Of a stretch of 37,184 nt of DNA, positions 19,876 to 28,950 are shown piece after piece. How positions within the stretch are numbered: the stretch's first letter is position 1; each line of letters begins with the position of its first letter. Source of the DNA: Dehalococcoidia bacterium (GTDB lineage: Bacteria > Chloroflexota > Dehalococcoidia > GIF9 > UBA5629). The notes under the pieces were generated by a model. That model did not search any database and was not told the DNA's origin. It saw nothing but the letters and a program-made list of their open reading frames with translations. The position numbers and the translations under genes were made by a program. The stretch spans positions 18,690 through 55,873 of the forward strand of contig DUEX01000008.1 in the NCBI GenBank assembly GCA_011170325.1, written 5' to 3'.

Positions 19876-20664
19876 CTATTTTCTCAGAACGGCATTTCCC
19901 TTTTTCTGGGAATATTTTAGAAGTTCTTCGCCATTTCTTAAGGGGCTAAATTCTTCGAGTTCTTCCTTCGAAAGTATCATTAATATTTGCTCTCCACTAT
20001 CATTCTTATAAATATTCAACTCAGGCCAGGGAAAGTCACATTCTTTGGATATTTTAGTTGTGTCACCAAAGAAATCATGACTTCCCCAATCTTCTACCAG
20101 AACGATATGATTTGATGATATATTAAACATATTTCTTAGAGCATCAATATGTCTATTACCTCGCTTGATATGCATCAGTACGGCCTGCGTATAAACTAAA
20201 TCAACTCTTTCAAAAGTATTCAATTTGTCCTTCCTGGTAATATCTTGAACTGCCAATTTACAAATATTCTTCAAATCAGGATGCCTGGAAAGAAGAAAGT
20301 CAATTTGATTTTGAGATATTTCTACCCCATAAAATCTTGCCTCGGGAAGCAAAAGGTGTAAATTATGGATATGGTCTCCACCTCCCACACCGACTTCTAA
20401 AATAGACTTCGGATTCAAATGATATATGGTCTCGTAGAGTAATTTGGAATTTGGATGCAATGGCAACAGTGTAGGATTCAATAGGATTTTCCCTTCGATT
20501 ATTTGATACTCGTCTTTAGACAAGACAAGCGTACGCTTTCTGGTAAGATTCATCACTTCACATTCATATACCATGTGGTATTTTCCCCAATTAAAATCAT
20601 CAACTTTGTAAAAGGGATTCAACTTATTGAAGACTGCTCTAAAAATATGCTCCATAATCCTCAT
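19876..20664 (-). CDS. Class I SAM-dependent methyltransferase
   Basis: A 262-residue protein with SILEVGVGGGDHIHNLHLL (motif I), FYGVEISQNQIDFL, VDLVYTQAVLMHI and HIVLVEDWGSHDFF. The first about 70 residues are outside the methyltransferase core and unrecognised. AGAGGTG precedes the ATG. A relic of a broken glycosyltransferase ends only 2 bases upstream, so the original operon had one more gene here. Acceptor unknown. Confidence 0.83.
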   Translation of the reverse strand: MRIMEHIFRAVFNKLNPFYKVDDFNWGKYHMVYECEVMNLTRKRTLVLSKDEYQIIEGKILLNPTLLPLHPNSKLLYETIYHLNPKSILEVGVGGGDHIHNLHLLLPEARFYGVEISQNQIDFLLSRHPDLKNICKLAVQDITRKDKLNTFERVDLVYTQAVLMHIKRGNRHIDALRNMFNISSNHIVLVEDWGSHDFFGDTTKISKECDFPWPELNIYKNDSGEQILMILSKEELEEFSPLRNGEELLKYSQKKGNAVLRK

Positions 20665-20666
20665 CT

Positions 20667-21167
20667 CTACACCTCTTTATACCATTTATAATATCCCCTT
20701 ATTTCAAGTTTTCTCAAGAACAAGCCCGGTTTATAGTTATAGATATCCTTGGCCAACATACCTTATGTAAAGCTCATCCTCCATCTATATAGCTCCAATG
20801 TAAGCCCTTCCCATGACAGCACCCCGAACTCAGGTAAGCCAAACCCAGAAGTATTATACCAAAAATCCAGCAAGCCGGAGGTCTGGGCTTCCTAACGCTA
20901 TGCACAGCAATCCTAGATATAGCAGTGGAAAGCGCTGGCTTCAGCAACATTCTAGCCCCTCCTGGTTGGGCTTTGACTAAGTAGTTTACTGCGCGTGTTA
21001 TCCTATTCAGATTCCTTCAGACTTCATACCTATCCAGAGTACTACGCAGGTATCCAGAACGCTGGACTTGACTGAGAAGTCGTAGCCCATTATGGCGTAA
21101 CGGTCACGGTCTTTCCGGCATTGTAAGTCGGAAAACAGATACTCACCAACGGCTGATAATATAACAT
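20667..21167 (-). pseudogene. Relic of a family 2 glycosyltransferase
   Basis: The 520-base gap between two - strand genes is not blank. At its upstream end an ATG at 21167 begins 25 codons reading MLYYQPLVSICFPTYNAGKT and then VTVTP before TAA at 21090; QPLVSIxxPTYNAGKT is the classic GT2 N-terminus. At its downstream end 20667-20759 reads MLAKDIYNYKPGLFLRKLEI then RGYYKWYKEV and a stop 2 bases before the next ATG, which looks like a genuine protein C-terminus. The roughly 330 bases between are interrupted in all frames. A typical GT2 needs 250 or more codons, so the gene is both shortened and frame-broken. Confidence 0.55.
20768..20953 (-). other. Short open frame with good ribosome site inside the relic gap
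   Basis: On the - strand AGGAGGGG lies 5 bases before an ATG near 20944 that opens a frame of about 58 codons starting MLLKPALSTAISRIAVHSVR, with a hydrophobic stretch CWIFGIILLGLAYLSSGCC and stop near 20770. It may be a membrane peptide or a by-product of the decaying glycosyltransferase gene in which it lies. I recognise no family, and coordinates are approximate by a few bases. Confidence 0.25.
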
Positions 21168-21187
21168 CTATTTACTATCCAACCCAG

Positions 21188-22183
21188 TCATTCAGGGAAT
21201 CCTATCCTGGTAAATAGAGATTGAAAGCGTTGGGCATAGGTATGCTCTCCAAGCGTTCTTTGGTATCCACGATTGGCGATTGCCTCTCGCTCATCGTCAT
21301 GAGCCAGATAATACCCAGCTTTTCGGATTAAATCATCCACATCCAGATAAACGACAATCTCCTGCCCTATCTCATAACAATGCTCTAACCCGTCCACATA
21401 ATGGGATAACTGGAATCCTCCGCATCCGTTGATTTCAAATGGACGGGCTTTCACTTGCTCAACATTCTTTGGTGAGCGAAAAGTGTTATATATTCCCCTA
21501 GGGGATGATATCAGATATCGTAGATCCCAGGAGATGCTATTAGATAGATTCAGGTTAATCTTACTTTGATTAATCACTCGAATCATCTCCTCCTGCGTAA
21601 GATGCCCCGCAGGCCAACCTGAACCCGCAGCGTACACATTAATGTCAGCCTTCTTGAGTTTTCTGATAAGCCATTTTCTATATGGGTGAGCCCCACCAAC
21701 GAAAGATACGTCATATTTCTTGGGAAGACCAAGCTTCTTATGAATTGCAGGGTTGCAGGCATATGGGAAATAGATAGCATTATCATATCCTAAATGGCGA
21801 TACTGCTGAACCCTGTAAGAATCTAGCGTGGTAAACCAGTCAAAATGGCGTGCCCAAAAACGACAGAATTCTACCCGCCACCCATCGTCGTGGAAAAAGC
21901 AGAGTGTTTTCGTATATTTTCTTAAATCGTGCACTATCTCAGGAATAAACTCGTCCGTATAAAGAGAAAACATAACCAAGTCGGGCCTGGACTCTTTTAC
22001 CAAGTAGAGAAGCTCCTGATTCATAAGCTGCTTCCCCTTTTGCTTAAAGAGTGTCATAAAGTCAAACAGGTAGACATCATCATACATCTCCTTTAAAGGC
22101 TGATAAAAATTGTAATATGGATATGAATAGCCTCTTTCCTCAATGCCATAATCATAGAGCGTGGCAACTACAATGATTCTCAT
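21188..22183 (-). CDS. CgeB-like glycosyltransferase (GT-B, glycosyl transferase 1_2 type C-terminus)
   Basis: A 331-residue protein from the ATG at 22183, chosen because AAGGGGG lies just upstream and the protein then begins with the first strand MRIIVVATLYDYG; the open frame extends 31 codons further but those encode an unrelated hydrophobic tail. Seen: LCFFHDDGWRVEFCRFW, YFPYACNPAIHKKLG, YDVSFVGGAHPYRKWLI, and near the end RPFEINGCGGFQLSHYVDGL, the hallmark of CgeB/spore-maturation-type glycosyltransferases. Sugar unknown. It is flanked on both sides by decayed sequence. Confidence 0.82.
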   Translation of the reverse strand: MRIIVVATLYDYGIEERGYSYPYYNFYQPLKEMYDDVYLFDFMTLFKQKGKQLMNQELLYLVKESRPDLVMFSLYTDEFIPEIVHDLRKYTKTLCFFHDDGWRVEFCRFWARHFDWFTTLDSYRVQQYRHLGYDNAIYFPYACNPAIHKKLGLPKKYDVSFVGGAHPYRKWLIRKLKKADINVYAAGSGWPAGHLTQEEMIRVINQSKINLNLSNSISWDLRYLISSPRGIYNTFRSPKNVEQVKARPFEINGCGGFQLSHYVDGLEHCYEIGQEIVVYLDVDDLIRKAGYYLAHDDEREAIANRGYQRTLGEHTYAQRFQSLFTRIGFPE

Positions 22184-22720
22184 CAGACACCCCCTTAATT
22201 TTAACACACCAAACCAGCGGCTCACCATCAGATACTGTGCCACCGCTAAAAGGTTGCCAACAACCGCTAGTACCACAATCGATTGAACAATAAGTGGTCT
22301 ACCCTACAAGTGGACTGCCACCCACAAAGCCAATCAGCAAAGTGCCAGAAAAGGCAAGGGAGATAAATATACAGCAAGGAAAGTTAAAGGCAGCCTCTTC
22401 ATATAACCTTATGGCGAGGGGGGGCTACCATTACGAGCCTGCTATTGCAATGGCTGTTCCTGTCCACACCTAGAACTCCTACAATCATGATGGCACCAGT
22501 CTCGCCTGCTAGCTGCTAGCACTGCCTCAGTATCCACTGGCTTGAGGGTATGCATACGCAGGACACATGCCCCAATCCCCTACTACACGACCAGTATCAC
22601 CAGCATCGTAATATCCACCATAAGTTAGCACTGCCAGATACTTTGCGTTGTTAACGCTTTCAACAAGAATATAGGCATCATAAAAGATATTTTGCAAAAC
22701 CCAAGAAGACGAAGCTATTT
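22184..22720 (-). pseudogene. Probable relic of a membrane protein gene
   Basis: Protein-like pieces in different frames fill this gap. From near 22720 to a TGA at 22527 one frame contains NIFYDAYILVESVNNAKYLA and later GGYYDAGDTGRVVGDWGM. Lower down, MKRLPLTFLAVYLSPLPFL is hydrophobic, and the codons just before the CgeB-like gene read VLAVVGNLLAVAQYLMVSRW, like the last helix of a polytopic membrane protein. Together they suggest a frame-broken, shortened membrane protein, possibly a polymerase or lipid-linked glycosyltransferase. The family is not recognised with certainty. Confidence 0.35.
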
Positions 22721-23533
22721 GATTATGGCTCCAGTACCAGTAAAGTAAATCTCTATCGACCTACGCTTTACTTTTCTGGAGAAATCTCTGAAGGAATTAT
22801 TCCACGATATGTCATGAGAAAGCAATAACCCTCCCTTAGGGAGATAATCCCAGGCTGTGGTATATTCAAACATCATGTTGTCATAGGTATGTTCGCTATC
22901 ATGCAGGAAAATATCAGTCTTACCAATTTCAGTCAAAAGGTTTGGCAATATATCTTTGCTTTTGCCTAATCTTAGAGCCCATCTTGTTTCTAGGCTCTGG
23001 GGGATAGCAAATCCAGGAGCTTTCCCTAAGGATTCCAGAGAGGGAAATAGTTCCGCAGAGCAACCGAGCCTAGACTGCTCAGCTTTAGATAGGTAATTCT
23101 GTGCCCAATAATTAGGGAAATCGATAGAATAGAGGAGGCCTCTTTCGTTATCCTTAAGAGCCTCAAGGATAAGGGCTGAGGATACGCCGGCAGCCACTCC
23201 TGTCTCAACCACTACTGCTGGCTTTAACGTTCGCACTATGACATAGAGGAATTGTGGTGTTTGTAGCTCTCCATAATAAGTCCCTGCCAAGGCTCCATAC
23301 ATATATGCATATAAATCTCGTTTAGAGGCAATCGCTCCCCAATAATCCTTTAAGCTGCTGGTGCTTATTCCCATATATTCCATTAGCTGTTCAATTTGGT
23401 ACTGTATTGCCTTCTGCCCCCCATGAATTACACGCTGGTAAAGAGCTAAAGGACTACTGGTTGCTATTCTTATTGCTTCCTTTATTGCGCTAGCAGTACC
23501 TATTTTTTTCCAGTCTTCTCTAATCCTGTCCAT
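22715..23533 (-). CDS. Class I SAM-dependent methyltransferase (methyltransferase 24 type)
   Basis: A 272-residue protein from the ATG at 23533, which has AGGAAG 4 bases upstream; the ATG at 23578 has its nearest GGAGG about 20 bases away. Core motifs are VVVETGVAAGVSSALILEAL, LLYSIDFPNY and DIFLHDSEHTYDNMMFEY followed by YLPKGGLLLSHDI. This architecture occurs in sugar and antibiotic O-methyltransferases (cephalosporin hydroxylase/TylF-like families). Acceptor unknown. Separated by 224 bases from the upstream glycosyltransferase. Confidence 0.84.
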   Translation of the reverse strand: MDRIREDWKKIGTASAIKEAIRIATSSPLALYQRVIHGGQKAIQYQIEQLMEYMGISTSSLKDYWGAIASKRDLYAYMYGALAGTYYGELQTPQFLYVIVRTLKPAVVVETGVAAGVSSALILEALKDNERGLLYSIDFPNYWAQNYLSKAEQSRLGCSAELFPSLESLGKAPGFAIPQSLETRWALRLGKSKDILPNLLTEIGKTDIFLHDSEHTYDNMMFEYTTAWDYLPKGGLLLSHDISWNNSFRDFSRKVKRRSIEIYFTGTGAIIK

Positions 23534-23618
23534 ACTACTTCCTACTCGGTATAAAAAACAAACGCTTTCATTGAGCAACTAACTGCTGCTCCCTCCCCAT
23601 TTATTCTGAGAGTGCCAT

Positions 23619-23641
23619 ATCACTTGATTCTTTCGAGTGAT
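23619..23641. repeat. Small inverted repeat in a 220-base intergenic gap
   Basis: ATCACT and AGTGAT flank an 11-base loop between the GT2 gene at 23802 and the methyltransferase at 23533. No T-run follows on either strand, so it is not a good intrinsic terminator. The remaining bases of the gap show only short interrupted frames. Confidence 0.3.
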
Positions 23642-23801
23642 GTGATCTAGTCTACCGCGCTTATGAAGCCTTGTCTGGTATCGTCTAATATGACGTCATC
23701 ATCCATTATTTGTCGCGACTTGTTGCCTATGCTTTGTCTAAAGCTCTGGATTCGATAGAATCTTTTTCATCCCCTGCCATAATCGCCCTACGCTCTCAGT
23801 C

Positions 23802-24650
23802 TCAACCACACATCCACTTACCCCATCTTTGATTATAAAGCAATCGGGCAAGAGGTAAAATATACTTGGTTACTCTTATGTATGTCAACAGCTTTACAAC
23901 TGCAATTCGACGGTCAAGCTTGTTGATTCTTTTCCGGTATAGTTCAGGGGCTATGATTCCTTTATCCAACAGCCTTTTGTGCACCATTTTGTCCTGTTCT
24001 AACGCCTCGATGTCCTTTTTCCCACAAGCTCCAGAATGGGCCCTATATTTTACTAAAGGCAGGTCGATATATTTAACCTTATATTTTCTTGCCACCCTTA
24101 GCCATAGTTCATAATCCGGAGCCATGGAAATTTCCGGGCTTTCATCCATCATACCAACATCATTTATAACCTCTTTTCTCACAAGTACCGAGGAGCAAAT
24201 TATGCGGTCACCCCAAATCAGCGATTCGAATGTAAAATCACTATCTTTCAGTTTAGCCTTAATCCTCTTTCCATGTTCACCACCTCTATCAAAATCTATC
24301 GCATTGGTACAAACCAAACCTATTTGACTATCTCCTTCAAACCCGAGCAGTTGCTTTTCCAGCTTCTCTGGCATCCACAGATCATCATCGTCGCAGAAAG
24401 CAACATACTCACCCCGAGCCTTGTCAATGCCATAATTTCTGTTAACTGCAATTAATCCATTATTTCGATGCCGGAAGTACCTTATGCGCTCATCGGTATA
24501 TGCTTTAATTACCTGCTCTGTCTCGTCACTAGAATAGTTGTCCACCACGATCAACTCAAAATCTTTATTAGTCTGGCTTAATATCGAATCTATCGCTTCT
24601 CTTACCATATGGGCTCTATTACACGTCAGAACTATAACGCTTACCGTCAA
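23802..24650 (-). CDS. Family 2 glycosyltransferase
   Basis: A 282-residue GT-A enzyme: VSVIVLTCNRAHMVREAIDS at the N-terminus, IVVDNYSSDETEQVI, AFCDDDDLWMPEKLEKQL for metal and donor binding, and MAPDYELWLRVARKYKV in the acceptor region. The start is a TTG with GGAGG 10 bases upstream; no better start is near. Common capsule/O-antigen type. Sugar unknown. Confidence 0.9.
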   Translation of the reverse strand: MTVSVIVLTCNRAHMVREAIDSILSQTNKDFELIVVDNYSSDETEQVIKAYTDERIRYFRHRNNGLIAVNRNYGIDKARGEYVAFCDDDDLWMPEKLEKQLLGFEGDSQIGLVCTNAIDFDRGGEHGKRIKAKLKDSDFTFESLIWGDRIICSSVLVRKEVINDVGMMDESPEISMAPDYELWLRVARKYKVKYIDLPLVKYRAHSGACGKKDIEALEQDKMVHKRLLDKGIIAPELYRKRINKLDRRIAVVKLLTYIRVTKYILPLARLLYNQRWGKWMCG

Positions 24651-24677
24651 ATAGATCTTTCCTCCCGATAAAAATTC

Positions 24678-25559
24678 TTATTCTTCATTCATACTTTTTA
24701 CAAAGGACCTTATCCCTTCCTCTACATTAGTTAGCTTAGTTTTGCAAAGATTTCGGAATTTCCCAGCATCTAAATTAGATCTCAAGGGTCTTGGAACCAT
24801 ATTATCTGGGACACTCCTCATTTGAATTATCAAAGATTCGTCCCAACCAGCAAATCTGCAAGTTTTTTTCGCCCATTGATATCGGTTGACAAAACTACTG
24901 CCTACCACATGAAATACGCCGTCTATTTCATTTGAACACAGCTCAATTAATGCGGAAGCAAGATCATCAACATAAGTCGGATTTCCCCACAGGAATGATG
25001 GTGCCTTGAATTGTTTGTTATCCTTGATTGCCCTATATAAGCTCATTATATAGTTTGGTGTCACAGTTGTGGGATCCCACCCGAAAACATTGGTCGTTCT
25101 AACTATTGTATATTTAGAGACATTGTTTATTAGCCATTTTTCAGCTTCGAGTTTTAATCTTCCATATATGTTTAATGGGTTGGGCTCATCATCCTCCTTG
25201 TAGGGAGCATTTCGGCCATCAAACACATAATCTGTAGATATGAGTACCATTCTTGAATCATATTTCTCACACAATCTTCCTATTGATATATTGGCTTCTA
25301 GATGAAATTCCTCTGCTAAACCAGGATGACGCTCACAAAAGTCAACTCCGCCAGCCAAGTTTGCACAGTTAACTACACAGCTAGGTTTCACTTCACCGAA
25401 AACTTCCTCCAAACCATTTACCGAAGTTATATCAACACTTATTAAGCTTGGTTCTTTTCTTTTATAATAGGTGCCAAGCCATTCACACTTTCCTTCAAGT
25501 TTTCTGCCGACACTTCTTCCTATAAGGCCATTGGCCCCAAGAACTAAGAATCCGCCCAT
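24678..25559 (-). CDS. RmlD-like NDP-4-keto-sugar reductase (SDR)
   Basis: A 293-residue protein from ATG 25559, so that the Rossmann motif FLVLGANGLIGRSVG lies at the N-terminus; an earlier GTG at 25589 is possible. It shows STDYVFDGRNAPYKE, NIYGRLKLEAE with the Tyr/Lys pair, and TIVRTTNVFGWDP. These fit the RmlD family, but no rmlA, rmlB or rmlC is in the window, so dTDP-rhamnose synthesis is not supported. It could reduce a keto sugar derived from the CDP- or UDP-linked intermediates made by neighbouring genes. Confidence 0.82.
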   Translation of the reverse strand: MGGFLVLGANGLIGRSVGRKLEGKCEWLGTYYKRKEPSLISVDITSVNGLEEVFGEVKPSCVVNCANLAGGVDFCERHPGLAEEFHLEANISIGRLCEKYDSRMVLISTDYVFDGRNAPYKEDDEPNPLNIYGRLKLEAEKWLINNVSKYTIVRTTNVFGWDPTTVTPNYIMSLYRAIKDNKQFKAPSFLWGNPTYVDDLASALIELCSNEIDGVFHVVGSSFVNRYQWAKKTCRFAGWDESLIIQMRSVPDNMVPRPLRSNLDAGKFRNLCKTKLTNVEEGIRSFVKSMNEE

Positions 25560-25616
25560 TTCTTTCACAATTGTTCGCTTTTGTAACACTATCCGCTGAC
25601 TTCGGACGATCTCTTG

Positions 25617-26975
25617 TCATTCTCTGCAATTGTCTAAGCGTCCAAGATAATCTCCGATACCCATATACTCGACTCCAGCTTCCTTTAGCACATCGCCCTT
25701 CAATACTCGACGACAGTCCAATAAAAAAGGGGTTGCCATCAGCCCTTTCCACTGAGCTGGAGCAAAGTCAACAAACTCATCCCAAGCAGTCATGACTAGC
25801 GCAGCTTTAGAATTAGCTATGGCATCCTTCAGAGTCTTACAGAGTTCAAAATTGATACCTCTTTTTTCCAGATGGTCGACATATGGGTCATAAGCTCTTA
25901 CATGCATTCCCATCTCCACTAGCTTGTCAATGAGAGGTATAGAGGGCGACTCCTTGATGTCATCAGTATCAGAATTGAACGTTAGCCCCAAAATAGATAC
26001 CGGCCCAGAGGCTAGGTTTTCCCGGCTCTTAAGTATAGCTATAATATGGTCTAGGCGGTTTTTGTTAATAGCTAATACTGACTTTATAAGCTCTGGGGAA
26101 TACCCCCTTTCAGTTGAGAATTGGACGAGGGCCGCAGTGTCTTTAGGCAAACAGCTGCCACCAAAGCCAGCGCCCGGCTTAAGATAAACTAAGATTGAGG
26201 GCTCTCGACCCAAACACCACTGCCATCGCTTGTCCAGATAAATCCCTTCAAAAACACGATCTAGGTTAATATCTGGTATTAACTCCGCTATGTTAGCCAT
26301 TTCATTGGAAAAGGAAATGAGACTAGCTAAGAGGACGTTATTGGCATATTTTATTAACTCAGCAGTACTAGGGCTAACTTTCAACTTAGGAGAATCAAAA
26401 TGACGGTAGACCTCTTCAAGAAGTTGCTCGCTATGTTGATCCAAGGCACCTAAAATGATGCGATCTTGCTGCATAAAATCAGCCACAGCCTTGCCTTCTC
26501 GGAGAAACTCTGGATTCATTGCCAAGCCGAAGCTATCCGTATCTTTAGCACTCGCCTGTTTAAGAATAGGCAATACTACCTGAATAGTGGTGGTGGGTAT
26601 CACCGTGCTTTTGATAACCACCAGATGATAATCTGGTTTATTCTTAAGTGCTTGCCCTATCTCCCAGGATACCCTCCGAATATGAGTTAAGTCCATATTC
26701 CCTTGAGCGTCGGGCGGGGTATCCACACAGACAAAGGTTACTTCTGTCTGCTCTACCACCTGATTCAGTTCATGGGCAGCCGTAAATAAACCTTTGCGAA
26801 ATACCTGTTGTAGCAGTTCCTCCAATCCCGGTTCGAAGAATGGTACCTCCCCTTTCCTAATTTTATCTAGTTTCTCTGGGTCCGAATCCACTCCTATGAC
26901 TTGATGACCTAGCTCAGCCAGACAAACAGCAGATACTAACCCTACATGTCCCAAGCCGATGACTGAGATTTTCAT
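25617..26975 (-). CDS. ugd: UDP-glucose/GDP-mannose 6-dehydrogenase family, likely UDP-glucose 6-dehydrogenase
   Basis: A 452-residue NAD-dependent four-electron oxidoreductase forming a uronic-acid nucleotide. Seen: ISVIGLGHVGLVSAVCLAEL at the N-terminus, FVCVDTPPDAQGNMDL, MNPEFLREGKAV, LIKYANNVLLA (Lys209, Asn213) and PGAGFGGSCLPKD with catalytic Cys275, then GLTFNSDTDDIKESPS. UDP-glucose is favoured over GDP-mannose or UDP-ManNAc because the gene overlaps by 4 bases with a UDP-glucuronate-decarboxylase-like gene, which would use UDP-glucuronate. The substrate call is therefore context-based. Confidence 0.88.
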   Translation of the reverse strand: MKISVIGLGHVGLVSAVCLAELGHQVIGVDSDPEKLDKIRKGEVPFFEPGLEELLQQVFRKGLFTAAHELNQVVEQTEVTFVCVDTPPDAQGNMDLTHIRRVSWEIGQALKNKPDYHLVVIKSTVIPTTTIQVVLPILKQASAKDTDSFGLAMNPEFLREGKAVADFMQQDRIILGALDQHSEQLLEEVYRHFDSPKLKVSPSTAELIKYANNVLLASLISFSNEMANIAELIPDINLDRVFEGIYLDKRWQWCLGREPSILVYLKPGAGFGGSCLPKDTAALVQFSTERGYSPELIKSVLAINKNRLDHIIAILKSRENLASGPVSILGLTFNSDTDDIKESPSIPLIDKLVEMGMHVRAYDPYVDHLEKRGINFELCKTLKDAIANSKAALVMTAWDEFVDFAPAQWKGLMATPFLLDCRRVLKGDVLKEAGVEYMGIGDYLGRLDNCRE

Positions 26976-28033
26976 TTGAAAAGCTCACCTTTCATCCAGC
27001 TAACCATACGCTCAATTCCCTGGCCGAGACTAACCGAGGGGGAATAACTGAAACGGGATCTAATCTTGCTTAGGTCCGGCCGGCGCCTCTGAGGATTATC
27101 AACAATGTATTCAGAATCCTGGTGAGTCTGATAAACAATCTCCACCTGCGAACCTAAAATATTTCTAACAAGTTGTGCCAGGTCGAGGATGCTGATTTCT
27201 TCGTTGTCGTTTCCTACATTAAAAGCCTCACCATTTTCTTCAGAAAGACCTACTTTGAGAAAACCAATCCAGGCATCGGATACATAACAAAAGCTACGGG
27301 TAGCCCGTCCATCCGAAAAGAGAACAATCTTTCTTTTGAGCAAGCCATCTCGGATCATATCAGAGACTACTCGACCATCACTTGGTTTTAGCCCCGGTCC
27401 GTATACATTAAAAGGTCTGACAATCTTAATAGGTATTCTATATTGCCTGTAGTAGGACAAACAAAGGGTTTCGGCCAATCTTTTTGATTCATCATAGCAG
27501 GCTCGGGGACCAGTAAAGGATACATGCCCCCAGTAAGCCTCAGGTGTAGGGATAAATTGAGGCTCAGGGTCCCCGTATACCTCGCTGGAAGAAAAATAAA
27601 TGAAACTTTGAACCTCATTTTCTTTGGCTAAGTTAAGCAAATTTTTACTGCCTAAGACGCTTACTTCTATCGTCTCTACAGGATGTTTGCGGTACACTAC
27701 TGGCGAGGGTATAGAAGCAAGATGAAATATGAAGTCGACTTTCCAATTAAACTTTAGCTCTCTTAATATATCTGCTTCTATCATCTGAAAATTGGAATCC
27801 GCCAAGAATTGCTCATCCCAGGCTTGATGACCAGAGATAAAATTATCAACCGCCAAAACTTGGCATGGAATCTCCAAAATGTTATCATTGGCACACTTCA
27901 AGATAGCTAGAAGATTATAGCCAAGGAAACCACCGGCACCGGTAACCAGAACCCTTTTACCTTGCAAGCTAAGAATATCTTTGCCCATGACAGAAGTGAC
28001 TCTTTGGGCATCTTCAACCATCATAGGATGCAT
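26972..28033 (-). CDS. UDP-glucuronate decarboxylase-like (UDP-xylose synthase) SDR
   Basis: A 353-residue SDR with VTGAGGFLGYNLL (30-42), HLASIPSPVVYRKHPVET in place of the usual ASPASP loop, SSSEVYGDPEPQF, YWGHVSFTGPRACYDESK with Tyr180 and Lys184, and SDGRVVSDMIRDGL. These last motifs are typical of UXS enzymes that oxidise and decarboxylate UDP-glucuronate to UDP-xylose. The altered SIPSP loop (for SPASP) leaves room for a related activity. Overlap with ugd gives a plausible UDP-Glc to UDP-GlcA to UDP-Xyl pair. A site resembling AGGAG precedes the ATG. Confidence 0.84.
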   Translation of the reverse strand: MHPMMVEDAQRVTSVMGKDILSLQGKRVLVTGAGGFLGYNLLAILKCANDNILEIPCQVLAVDNFISGHQAWDEQFLADSNFQMIEADILRELKFNWKVDFIFHLASIPSPVVYRKHPVETIEVSVLGSKNLLNLAKENEVQSFIYFSSSEVYGDPEPQFIPTPEAYWGHVSFTGPRACYDESKRLAETLCLSYYRQYRIPIKIVRPFNVYGPGLKPSDGRVVSDMIRDGLLKRKIVLFSDGRATRSFCYVSDAWIGFLKVGLSEENGEAFNVGNDNEEISILDLAQLVRNILGSQVEIVYQTHQDSEYIVDNPQRRRPDLSKIRSRFSYSPSVSLGQGIERMVSWMKGELFK

Positions 28034-28059
28034 TTCAGCCTTTCTCCTAATTCATCGAA

Positions 28060-28836
28060 TTACCAGAGCTTCCAAAATGCTTGCCCCTCTTGCCACAATT
28101 TATTCAGATAATCTCTATCACGAACATTATCCATACACTGCCAAAATCCCTCATGGCTATACGCCCGCAGTTCTCCATCTCGAGCCAATTTCTGCAGGGC
28201 ACCAAATTCAAGATCACAGTTTACGTCAGGTGTTAGATATTGCATAAATTCCTTTTTAAACACAAAAAAACCGCCATTGATTGCTCCTGTTCCAAGCTGC
28301 GGTTTTTCTTCGAACTTAATAACCTTATCCCCAGATAACATCAGTTCACCAAATCTGGAAGGAGGTCTTACTGCGGTTAGGGTACCAATACTATTATGAG
28401 AAATATGAAATTTATACAACTCTTTAATATCTACATTTGCAACACAGTCACCATAAGTTAAATGAAAGTTATCTGATTTTATATATTTTTCTAAACGCTT
28501 GATTCTTCCACCTTTCAATGTATCTAATCCTGTATCAACAAAAGTAATTTCCCAATCACACTCATCAGGAACACTGTGAATCTTGGGAGGTTTATGCGGG
28601 TTCATCACTAGAGTAAAATCGCTCGACACTATTCTATAATCGTAAAAATACTTCTTAATATGTTCGCCTTTATACCCCAGTGCCAGAATAAATCTGTTAT
28701 ATCCATAGTGCGAATAGATTTCCATTATATGCCACAGCATAGGCTTGCCACCAATCTCAACCATCGGTTTTGGACGAAATTCAGTTTCCTCCTGCAAACG
28801 CACGCCCCGTCCACCACAGAGAATAATAGTATCCAT
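28060..28836 (-). CDS. rfbF: Glucose-1-phosphate cytidylyltransferase
   Basis: A 258-residue nucleotidyltransferase: ILCGGRGVRLQEETEFRPKP at 5-24, IGGKPMLWHIMEIYSHYG, FVDTGLDTLKGGRIKR, LTYGDCVANVD for the metal site, FGELMLSGDKVIKFEEKP and FWQCMDNVRDRDYLNKLW. These are diagnostic of RfbF, which makes CDP-glucose. Normally RfbG (CDP-glucose 4,6-dehydratase) follows; here the next gene is UXS-like, so the CDP-sugar branch looks incomplete in this window. The ATG at 28836 begins the G-rich loop directly, with GAGGG upstream. Confidence 0.92.
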   Translation of the reverse strand: MDTIILCGGRGVRLQEETEFRPKPMVEIGGKPMLWHIMEIYSHYGYNRFILALGYKGEHIKKYFYDYRIVSSDFTLVMNPHKPPKIHSVPDECDWEITFVDTGLDTLKGGRIKRLEKYIKSDNFHLTYGDCVANVDIKELYKFHISHNSIGTLTAVRPPSRFGELMLSGDKVIKFEEKPQLGTGAINGGFFVFKKEFMQYLTPDVNCDLEFGALQKLARDGELRAYSHEGFWQCMDNVRDRDYLNKLWQEGQAFWKLW

Positions 28837-28950
28837 ATTACAAAACCCTCAGACTTTCCTTAATTCTAACCTCCTCAGGTTGCTACTTCCACAATCCCCT
28901 CCCCTGCCTTTCTATCCCAAAACCTGAGAGAAGTGCCTCTTTTGCCCCTG

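Noticed and set aside
24678-25559. dTDP-L-rhamnose biosynthesis
   Set aside because: An RmlD-like reductase is present, but rmlA, rmlB and rmlC are absent, and a CDP/UDP-linked substrate is equally possible.
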